This document shows positions 1 through 5,492 of a stretch of 14,118 nt of DNA, in pieces. The DNA is taken from contig JBHENF010000170.1 in NCBI GenBank assembly GCA_046262175.1, positions 1-14,118 on the forward strand, in the 5' to 3' direction. The position numbers and the translations under genes are program-made. Every line of letters begins with the position of its first letter. Within the stretch, counting starts at the first letter, position 1. This stretch comes from RYN-124 sp046262175. Lineage in GTDB: Bacteria > Actinomycetota > Actinomycetes > Mycobacteriales > SCTD01. Under the pieces are notes generated by a model. The model was not told the DNA's origin. It worked only from the letters and a program-made list of their open reading frames with translations, and ran no database searches.

Positions 1-524
1 ACCCGCTCCCCGATCCGGGTCGCGAGGTTCTTCGACACGGCATCTGCCTGCGACTGGGTCAGCCGGCCCGCCTTCACGTTCTCCGCGAGGTCGGCCTTCG
101 CGGCAGCGACCAGGCGCTCGACGAGCGCGGCCTTGCTGATGTTCTTGGCTGCCGCGATCTGGGCCAGCGTCTTGCCCGCCTCCGTCTGCGTCCGCAGCTC
201 GTCCACCGTGATGCCGAGGGCGTTGGCGACGGCGTTCGGGTGCAGGTGCGCACCGCCGCCCCGCGGGCCGCCGAAGGGGCCCGGGCGGGCGGGACCGCGC
301 TGCAGGAGCTTTTCGTTCAGCGTCTTCGCGACGGCGTCGGCCTGCGCGGAGGTGATGGTCCTGTCGTCGACCAGGCCCTTCAGGGCATCCCGGATCGCGC
401 TGAGCCGGCCGCCGACGCCGGTCGCGGTACCCGCTTCTGCGGACGCGCCTAGCGGGGCGATGAGCATGCCCCCGGTGAGCCCGAGCCCTCCGGCCAGTGC
501 AACGACAGCGATCTTCTTGCGCAT
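1..524 (-). CDS. Secreted repeat-containing hypothetical protein (3' end beyond window)
   Basis: Reading leftwards from ATG 524-522 there is an open frame of 174 codons that leaves the window without a stop. A GGAGG (530-534, minus) sits 5 nt before the ATG. The N-terminus is a classic Sec signal peptide: MRKK, then a hydrophobic stretch, then APLGASAEA with cleavage expected near residue 30. The mature part has two similar helical segments, about residues 47-70 (..DDRTITSAQADAVAKTLNEKL) and about 152-172 (..KAGRLTQSQADAVSKNLATRI). Between them are a Gly/Pro/Arg-rich linker (about 77-93) and a segment LGITVDELRTQTEAGKTLAQIAAAKN that resembles the repeated helices of many actinobacterial secreted proteins of unknown function. 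No catalytic motif or cysteine is visible. An extracytoplasmic location is well supported; the function is unknown. Confidence 0.8.
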   Translation of the reverse strand, partial: MRKKIAVVALAGGLGLTGGMLIAPLGASAEAGTATGVGGRLSAIRDALKGLVDDRTITSAQADAVAKTLNEKLLQRGPARPGPFGGPRGGGAHLHPNAVANALGITVDELRTQTEAGKTLAQIAAAKNISKAALVERLVAAAKADLAENVKAGRLTQSQADAVSKNLATRIGER

Positions 525-629
525 GGGTTCCTCCAGAGGGAGCGGAGCGGATGAGAACCAGGGTGGGCGGGCTACCTGTGAAGCCGGCGGCCGGAACCTG
601 TCAAGGTGCTGTGAGTCGCCGGCCTCTGC

Positions 630-1661
630 TCAGAAGCGGGTGACGACGGAGATGCCGGGCGTACGGCCGACCTCCCGCAGGGCGTCGCCCGCCTCGTCCA
701 GCCCGAGCTCCCGGGTCAGCAGCAGGTCCGGCCGGAGCCGTCCCTGCGTCACCAGCGCCAGCAGCTCCGGGTAGGAGTGCGCGGCCATCCCGTGGCTGCC
801 GTACAGCTCCAGCTCCAAGGCGATGACGCGCTCCATCGGCACCAGCGGCCGGCCCTGCTCCGGTGGCAGCAGGCCCACCTGCACGTGTCGTCCGCGCGGA
901 CGTAGGGACAGCACCGACCCCACGCAGGTCCCTGGGCTGCCGAGCGCGTCGAGCGACAGGTGCGCCCCACCGCCGGTGACCTCCCGTACCGCCGAGGGCA
1001 CGTCGACGTCGGACCCGTCGACGGCGTGCTCGGCGCCCAGCTCCAGCGCCAGCCCGAGCGCACCCGCGGACACATCGACCGCCAAGACCCGGGCACCCGC
1101 GGCGACGGCGACCTGCACAGCGGAGAGCCCGACGCCGCCGCAGCCGTGGACGGCCACCCACTCGCCCGGGCGCGCCCGGCCCTGCTGCACGACGGCCCGG
1201 AACGCCGTGGCGTAGCGGCAGCCGAGCGAGGCCGCCGTCGCGAACGTCATCTCCTGCGGGAGCCGGACCAGGTTCACGTCCGCTGCCCTCAGCGCTACGA
1301 GCTCCGCGAACGAGCCCCAGTGGGTGAACCCGGGCTGCGTCTGGTGCTCGCAGACCTGGGCGTTGCCGCTGGCGCACTGCGCGCACCGCCCGCAGGCGCA
1401 GACGAACGGCACCGTCACGCGGTCGCCGACCTGCCAGCTCCGTACATCGGCGCCGACCGCCTCGATCGTGCCCGCCAGCTCGTGCCCCGGGACGTGCGGC
1501 AGCACGATGTCGCGGTCGTGCCCTTGCCAGCCGTGCCAGTCGCTGCGGCAGATCCCGGTCGCACCCACCCGTACGACCACGCCGTCCGGCGACGGTGTCG
1601 GGTCCGGCACCTGCTGGACCTCTAGCGGGCCGGCGAAGCGCTCGAACACGAGCGCCCTCAT
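630..1661 (-). CDS. Zinc-dependent medium-chain alcohol dehydrogenase
   Basis: This 343-aa protein has the full medium-chain dehydrogenase plan. The GroES-like catalytic half carries catalytic zinc ligands Cys38 (TGICRSD), His60-Glu61 (VPGHELAG) and Cys148 (SLGCRYATA). A structural zinc lobe has Cys90, Cys93, Cys96 and Cys104. The Rossmann half carries VHGCGGVGLS (171-180), with an Asp about 20 residues later (VLAVDVS) that suggests NAD(H) preference. The expected reaction is NAD-dependent oxidation of an alcohol or reduction of an aldehyde; the substrate cannot be read from the sequence. The ATG was chosen because it forms ATGA with the TGA of the upstream kinase (4-nt overlap, 1658-1661), implying translational coupling. 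An open frame continues 38 codons upstream inside the kinase gene, but those residues are not family-like. It is last in a three-gene operon. Confidence 0.9.
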   Translation of the reverse strand: MRALVFERFAGPLEVQQVPDPTPSPDGVVVRVGATGICRSDWHGWQGHDRDIVLPHVPGHELAGTIEAVGADVRSWQVGDRVTVPFVCACGRCAQCASGNAQVCEHQTQPGFTHWGSFAELVALRAADVNLVRLPQEMTFATAASLGCRYATAFRAVVQQGRARPGEWVAVHGCGGVGLSAVQVAVAAGARVLAVDVSAGALGLALELGAEHAVDGSDVDVPSAVREVTGGGAHLSLDALGSPGTCVGSVLSLRPRGRHVQVGLLPPEQGRPLVPMERVIALELELYGSHGMAAHSYPELLALVTQGRLRPDLLLTRELGLDEAGDALREVGRTPGISVVTRF

Positions 1662-2167
1662 CGCAGGTGCTCGTCGAGCAGGTCGACCAGGGCCGGCACG
1701 TCGACGGGCTGCCGGGTGTCCACCTCGAGCACCGGCCAGCCGCCGGCGACGGGCTCGGCGACCTCGTCGTTCCACAGCTCGTCGTCGACCCGCAGCGCGT
1801 CCAGGTGGCGGTCGTGCCGCGTCTGCCGGTCGCGGTACCGCCCCAGGCTCACCTCGCGCGGGCAGCGGCAGAAGACCTCGACGACCGGCCCGGGCAGCGC
1901 CGCCAGCTCACCGGACGCGCGGCTGCGGTGCCATGCCGACTCCAGCACTGCGCCGGCGGGGTTGGCTGCAGCGACCGCGAGGAGCGCGGTGACCGAGGCG
2001 CGTCCGACGTGGCGGGACGTCGGTACGTCCGGCACGTCGAGCACCTGCTCGAACCCGCGCTTGATGGTGTCCTTCGCCAGCAACGGCAGGCCCAGCGCCG
2101 GCGCGAGCTCGCCGGCCAGCGTCGTCTTGCCGCTGCCGGGCGAGCCGCTGACGACGACGTACGTCAT
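1658..2167 (-). CDS. Small P-loop (AAA_33-type) kinase
   Basis: A 169-aa cytosolic protein. The Walker A motif GSPGSGKTT is at residues 8-16, right after the first beta strand. It is followed by LLAKDTIKRGFEQ (about 29-41), the acidic/lysine segment seen in small zeta-toxin- and chloramphenicol-phosphotransferase-like kinases. An arginine-rich region (RCPREVSLGRYRDRQ, 101-115) resembles a nucleotide-kinase lid. The length is right for a single-domain kinase. The phosphorylated substrate is unknown; the lack of a paired antitoxin argues against a toxin role. The start overlaps the M55 peptidase stop by 4 nt (ATGA, 2164-2167), and its own stop overlaps the dehydrogenase start in the same way, so it is the middle gene of a coupled operon. 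Confidence 0.8.
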   Translation of the reverse strand: MTYVVVSGSPGSGKTTLAGELAPALGLPLLAKDTIKRGFEQVLDVPDVPTSRHVGRASVTALLAVAAANPAGAVLESAWHRSRASGELAALPGPVVEVFCRCPREVSLGRYRDRQTRHDRHLDALRVDDELWNDEVAEPVAGGWPVLEVDTRQPVDVPALVDLLDEHLR

Positions 2168-2982
2168 TCGACGATGCTGCGCGTCAGGGCGATCGCCGTG
2201 ACGAACGTCCGGTACAGCCGGACCGGGTCGTCGTCGGTCATCCTGACCGTCTTGGGGTCGATGCGCTCGACGCCGCGGATCCAGGTCGCCATCTCGGCGA
2301 AGTCACCGTTGAGGAAGCGGACCTCGAGGGTGGCCGGCAGCTCCAGCGCCGGTACGGCCACCTCGGCGGTCATGGCGCGGCGGGCAGCGTCGCGGATCAC
2401 GTCGCGCGCCTCCTCCGGGTGCAGGCTGTCTGCGGCGAAGCGGGTGACGGAGCGCTTCACGACCGCGGTCACGATCCCGGGGCAGAAGCGGGACGTCTCG
2501 TCCGCCGTCGTGTCGTCGCCGGTGACGAGCACCACCGGCACGCCGTACGCCTGCGCCACCAGGGCGTTGATCCCACCCTCGCCCGTCACCTGCCCGTTGA
2601 GGCGGACATCGGCGATCGCGCGCGGGTTGTAGGTGTGCGACAGCGCGGATGCCTCGCTCGACATCGAGCCGTGGTACGAGACGAAGAAGACGGCGGCGAA
2701 CGAGCCGTCCAGCCCCTCCATCATGTACATCGGCTTGTGCCGGCCGGACAGGTAGCGCGCCCGCGCCGAGAGCCGGTCCGGGTGGAGGTTGCGCATCAGC
2801 CCGTGCGAGTCGTTCACGAGGAACTCGGTCGCGCCGCCCTCGACAGCGCCCTCGATCGCGGCGTTGACCTCTGCCTGCAGCAGTCCGCAGTAGTACGCGT
2901 ACTCGGCCCCGGGTCCCCGGCACTGCTCCCAGTCGACGACGCCGGCGGTGCCTTCCATGTCGCTCGACACGAACACCCGCAT
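2164..2982 (-). CDS. M55 family D-aminopeptidase (DppA-like)
   Basis: The 272-aa length matches Bacillus DppA. The metal and active-site residues of the family align: Asp8 and Glu10 in SSDMEG, His60 in VNDSHG, His104 in VSYHGS, His116 in LSHTYNP and Glu135 in TGEGGINA. Family members are zinc-dependent, form ring-shaped decamers in the cytoplasm and cleave D-amino-acid peptides; the exact substrate here is inferred only from the family. There is no Shine-Dalgarno before ATG 2982. Instead a TACGGT hexamer ends 6 nt upstream, suggesting a leaderless mRNA that also carries the kinase and dehydrogenase genes. A role in recycling D-amino-acid or cell-wall peptides, with the other two genes handling the products, is speculative. 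Confidence 0.9.
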   Translation of the reverse strand: MRVFVSSDMEGTAGVVDWEQCRGPGAEYAYYCGLLQAEVNAAIEGAVEGGATEFLVNDSHGLMRNLHPDRLSARARYLSGRHKPMYMMEGLDGSFAAVFFVSYHGSMSSEASALSHTYNPRAIADVRLNGQVTGEGGINALVAQAYGVPVVLVTGDDTTADETSRFCPGIVTAVVKRSVTRFAADSLHPEEARDVIRDAARRAMTAEVAVPALELPATLEVRFLNGDFAEMATWIRGVERIDPKTVRMTDDDPVRLYRTFVTAIALTRSIVE

Positions 2983-2988
2983 CCGCCG

Positions 2989-2994
2989 ACCGTA
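2989..2994 (-). promoter_or_regulatory. -10 hexamer TACGGT of the M55 operon (leaderless)
   Basis: On the minus strand TACGGT is followed by exactly 6 nt and then the M55 ATG. This puts the expected transcription start on or beside the start codon. No convincing -35 is seen. It is the same arrangement as five other starts in the window. Confidence 0.5.
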
Positions 2995-3041
2995 GCGGGG
3001 GCCGGAGCGAGACCGATGTCACAGGGCTGGGCGACCCGAAG

Positions 3042-3061
3042 GTGCTTGCTCCAGCAAGCAC
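3042..3061. promoter_or_regulatory. Perfect 20-bp inverted repeat (operator or 5' hairpin)
   Basis: GTGCTTGCTCCAGCAAGCAC consists of two perfect 9-bp arms around CC. It lies in the 128-bp gap between the divergent M55 operon and the coiled-coil pair. A dimeric repressor site is the simplest reading. If transcribed, it would form a hairpin of 8 bp with a UCCA loop about 50 nt before the ATG at 3111. I do not recognise the regulator. Confidence 0.6.
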
Positions 3062-3110
3062 GGGGCAGACCAGACGGGACACACCAAACAGACACCAGGA
3101 GTGAAACCAC

Positions 3111-3674
3111 ATGGTCGACGTCAGCCCCGCCGATGAGGCACGCAAGGGACTGCTCGGATCTCTGACCGGCAAGGCCAAGGAGGTCGCCGGCGCCGTACTC
3201 GGCAACGACTCGCTCGCTGCCGAGGGGCAGCTGCAGCAGGCCGAGGCGCAGGCCCGCAAGGACGCCAGCGCCCGTGACGCCGTCGCCGACGTCGAGGCCA
3301 AGGAGGCAGCGGCCAAGCTCGCCGCGGAGCAGCAGGCCGCAGACCGCCAGCGCGACGCTGTAGAGGCGTCCGCCGAGGTCCGACTCGAGGCGACCGTCCT
3401 CCAGGCCGAGGTCCAGGAGCAGGTCGCCGAGGCGCAGGTACGTCGCGACGAGGTCGTCGCCGAGCGCCAGGCCGAGCTCGAGGCCGAGGACGAGCTCAAG
3501 CGCACGCAGGCGCGTACGCAGGCCCAGCTCACCCAGGCCGAGCAGCAGGAGGCCGCGGCTCGCCGCGACCGTGAGCAGGAGGCTGCACGCGCCGAGGTGG
3601 CTGAGCAGGCCGCCGCCCGCGCGCGCGCCGAGGCCGATCGCCTGGCCGCAGAAGCCGACATCCCCACCAGCTGA
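3111..3674 (+). CDS. CsbD-like N-terminus fused to long coiled coil
   Basis: 187 aa, with AGGAG (3097-3101) 9 nt before ATG. Residues about 16-45 (SLTGKAKEVAGAVLGNDSLA.. then AEGQLQQ) match the CsbD stress-protein pattern of GK.KE..G...GN..L.AEG. From about residue 45 to the C-terminus the protein is almost entirely Ala, Glu, Gln, Arg and Asp in a continuous heptad-like pattern, predicted to be one long charged coiled coil. There is no signal peptide, membrane segment or cysteine. CsbD proteins are general-stress proteins of unknown biochemical role; the coiled-coil extension is much longer than the usual 60-70-aa CsbD. It is followed after 17 nt by another coiled-coil gene, surely co-transcribed. 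Structural or scaffold function is an inference. Confidence 0.8.
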   Translation: MVDVSPADEARKGLLGSLTGKAKEVAGAVLGNDSLAAEGQLQQAEAQARKDASARDAVADVEAKEAAAKLAAEQQAADRQRDAVEASAEVRLEATVLQAEVQEQVAEAQVRRDEVVAERQAELEAEDELKRTQARTQAQLTQAEQQEAAARRDREQEAARAEVAEQAAARARAEADRLAAEADIPTS

Positions 3675-3691
3675 TCCACGAGGAGACCACT

Positions 3692-4363
3692 ATGAACGTC
3701 CTTACCGTGCCGCGGACCGTCGCGGCTCTTGAGTACAAGGCGCTGCGCTTTCCGGCGACGCTCCTGCAGTCGCAGGTCGTCGTGCGCTTCCTCGACGACG
3801 ACTCCAAGCTCCGGCTCGGGTTCGAGAAGGCGCTCGGCAGCCTCGACGAGAAGGCAGGCTCCCTGCTGGCCAACGAGGACCTGAGCAACCGCGGTCGCGT
3901 GTTGCGCCGCCGCTCCGAGGTGCTCGGCAAGGCCGTAGAGCTGGAGGAGGTGGCCGAGCAGCGCAAGGCCGCCGCCGAGGCAACGCTGCGCGAGGGCAGC
4001 AAGAAGGCCGAGCGCACCCGTGAGCAGGCCAAGCAGCAGCAGCGGGAGGGCGTGCAGCAGGCGCTGCAGGAGGAGCAGGCCGACAAGGCCAAGGCCCGCC
4101 GCGAGGCGAAGTCGAAGCTCGACGCGGAGAAGTCCCGTGTCCAGGCGCAGACCCAGGCCAAGGTGCAGGCCGTGACGTCCCAGCTCGACGCGCAGGAGTC
4201 CCGTATCGACGCCACCGAGCGCGCCCGCACCGCCGCGCCCACCGCGCAGCTCACCGACGCCGTGCAGGAGAAGAAGACGGCCGACGCCGAGCGACGCAAG
4301 GCCGAGCGTCTCGCCCAGCTGGCCGAGACGGAGAAGCAGAGCCGGCAGAACGCACGCCGCTAA
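3692..4363 (+). CDS. Conserved hypothetical coiled-coil protein
   Basis: 223 aa, with a strong AGGAG (3681-3685) 6 nt before ATG. The N-terminal 70 residues look globular (VAALEYKALRFPATLLQSQ, then a FLDDDSKLRLGFEKALGSLDEKAG segment). The rest (about 75-223) is a Lys/Arg/Glu/Gln/Ala-rich coiled coil ending in KQSRQNARR. It resembles actinobacterial proteins sometimes labelled 'IF2-like' because of compositional similarity to the IF-2 N-terminal linker. That label is not functional, since no G-domain exists here. It partners the CsbD-like coiled-coil gene upstream, so heteromeric coiled-coil assembly is plausible. The TAA stop overlaps the TAG stop of the convergent phosphatase by 4 nt. Confidence 0.75.
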   Translation: MNVLTVPRTVAALEYKALRFPATLLQSQVVVRFLDDDSKLRLGFEKALGSLDEKAGSLLANEDLSNRGRVLRRRSEVLGKAVELEEVAEQRKAAAEATLREGSKKAERTREQAKQQQREGVQQALQEEQADKAKARREAKSKLDAEKSRVQAQTQAKVQAVTSQLDAQESRIDATERARTAAPTAQLTDAVQEKKTADAERRKAERLAQLAETEKQSRQNARR

Positions 4364-5406
4364 CGCGCGCCGATCGAGAGCCCTTCCCCTTCGGGGGAGG
4401 GGCTCTCGGCGTTGCTGCGCGAGAACCACCAGCGCACGGCCAGCACCGTGGCCACCGCGTACAGCCAGCCCGCGAGGACATCGGCGACGTAGTGCTCGCC
4501 GCCGTAGACGAGGGACGCGGCCATCGCCACCGCGTACAGGGCCAGCCCGAGCCGGGCCAGCGGCCGCACCGACGGCCAGAAGAACGCGAGCAGCATCGCC
4601 GGCACCCCGGCGTGCAGCGACGGCATGGCGGCAACCCGGTTGGAGTACGCGGCGCCGCGTTCGACGGCGCTGTTGACGGTGTGCCCGCCCATGGCCTGCA
4701 GCGTCTCCGATGCCACCCGGGCCACGTCCGGCAGCGCGCCGTTGAGCCCAGCCATCCACGGCGGCGCCGCCGGGAACAGCGCGTACGTCGCCAGCGTGAT
4801 GACGGTGAGCGTGACCAGCGTCCAGACGTAGCGCCGGTAGACCTGGTAGCTCAGCGCCCACAGGACGATCGCCACACCGAGCGACACGACGAAGTGCGAG
4901 AAGTAGACGGGCACAGCAACCGCGTCGTACCAGTGCACGACGCCCGGGTCGTAGAAGTGCTGCTGCAGCCACACCGTCGGCACGTGGCCGCCGAACAGCC
5001 AGTCGTCGAAGCGAATCATCTCGGTGACGTGCGCCTTCGCGGTGAACGCCGGGTTGAGCCTGTCCGCCTGCAGCGTCGGCAGGTCGGCCAGCCGCGCGCC
5101 GACGTGCTCGGCCGATCCGCGCAGGAAGTCGTACAGGAACAGCACGCCGATCAACGGCAGCCAGTCGCGCACGACCACGCGCCACCAGACGCCGACCTGG
5201 CCGGCGCAGGCCGCGTAGAGGAACAGCAGCACCCAGCCGGTGATGACCTCGCGCCCGGTCGGGAAGCCGAAGACGGCAGCGACGCCGACAAAGAGCACCC
5301 CGACGAGCAGCAGCAGCCTGGTTCGGCGGGTCCGCTGCTCCGGGGTCGCGCTGCGCCACGGGGAGTCGCGCGTCTGCGCGGCGTCGATCACGGTCGCCGT
5401 CGCCAC
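4360..5406 (-). CDS. PAP2-superfamily membrane phosphatase (AUR1/inositol-phosphoceramide-synthase-like)
   Basis: 348 aa with about six hydrophobic segments (roughly 30-48, 55-75, 82-94, 165-188, 192-211, 280-328). PAP2 active-site motifs are present: AAMPSLHAG (259-267, motif 2) and YGGEHYVADVLAG (301-313, His305 and Asp309 as the catalytic pair). LFPAAPPW (210-217) and YFSHF (168-172) are typical of the AUR1-like PAP2_3 branch. It should hydrolyse or transfer a lipid phosphate headgroup at the outer face of the cytoplasmic membrane; the substrate is unknown. The GTG start has no Shine-Dalgarno, but TAGTGT ends 7 nt upstream, fitting a leaderless mRNA. The last dozen codons coincide with the terminator hairpin of the convergent gene. 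Confidence 0.85.
   Translation of the reverse strand: MATATVIDAAQTRDSPWRSATPEQRTRRTRLLLLVGVLFVGVAAVFGFPTGREVITGWVLLFLYAACAGQVGVWWRVVVRDWLPLIGVLFLYDFLRGSAEHVGARLADLPTLQADRLNPAFTAKAHVTEMIRFDDWLFGGHVPTVWLQQHFYDPGVVHWYDAVAVPVYFSHFVVSLGVAIVLWALSYQVYRRYVWTLVTLTVITLATYALFPAAPPWMAGLNGALPDVARVASETLQAMGGHTVNSAVERGAAYSNRVAAMPSLHAGVPAMLLAFFWPSVRPLARLGLALYAVAMAASLVYGGEHYVADVLAGWLYAVATVLAVRWWFSRSNAESPSPEGEGLSIGAR
4376..4407. terminator. Bidirectional-type hairpin with UUCG tetraloop
   Basis: A 14-bp stem (4376-4389 pairs with 4394-4407, one G-T wobble) closes on C(TTCG)G, an exceptionally stable tetraloop. It starts 12 nt after the TAA of the coiled-coil gene. No T-run follows on either strand, which is usual for actinobacterial terminators. 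It lies inside the last codons of the convergent phosphatase and encodes its C-terminal ESPSPEGEGLS. Confidence 0.75.
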
Positions 5407-5413
5407 GCCCGCA

Positions 5414-5419
5414 ACACTA
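5414..5419 (-). promoter_or_regulatory. -10 hexamer TAGTGT of the PAP2 gene (leaderless)
   Basis: On the minus strand TAGTGT is followed by 7 nt and then the GTG start. The expected transcription start falls at the start codon. No clear -35 is seen. Confidence 0.45.
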
Positions 5420-5439
5420 CGGCGCTGCGGAGGTGCTTC

Positions 5440-5457
5440 CCTCGCTGATTAACGAGG
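5440..5457. promoter_or_regulatory. Inverted repeat CCTCG-N8-CGAGG in divergent promoter region
   Basis: Five-bp arms around an AT-rich spacer (CTGATTAA) sit just upstream of the TACGTT hexamer of the Asp-box gene, between the divergent phosphatase and Asp-box genes. It could be a small operator. The arms are short, so chance is not excluded. Confidence 0.3.
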
Positions 5458-5459
5458 CG

Positions 5460-5465
5460 TACGTT
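5460..5465 (+). promoter_or_regulatory. Candidate -10 TACGTT of the Asp-box gene
   Basis: TACGTT would start transcription near 5472, giving a 5' leader of about 20 nt that contains the AGAGGA ribosome site (5481-5486) before ATG 5493. The -35 is unclear. Confidence 0.35.
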
Positions 5466-5492
5466 GCGCTCCCCGCCGACAGAGGACCCTGG

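Noticed and set aside
599..604. TTGACA (minus strand) as -35 of the secreted-protein gene
   Set aside because: The match to consensus is perfect, but no TAnnnT hexamer lies at a suitable distance downstream, so I do not call a promoter.
1658..2167. Small kinase as a zeta-type toxin
   Set aside because: There is no epsilon-like antitoxin partner; it is embedded in a metabolic-looking operon with coupled starts.
3529..4299. Ser/Ala/Cys-rich antisense frame over the coiled-coil genes
   Set aside because: It is the reverse complement of Glu/Ala/Gln-rich coiled-coil codons and has no start signal.
2303..5359. 1018-aa open frame on the minus strand
   Set aside because: It runs across the M55 gene, antisense through both coiled-coil genes and through the phosphatase in a shifted frame. 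Its composition (Arg/Ala-rich, then Ser/Ala/Cys-rich) is that of a GC-rich shadow frame.
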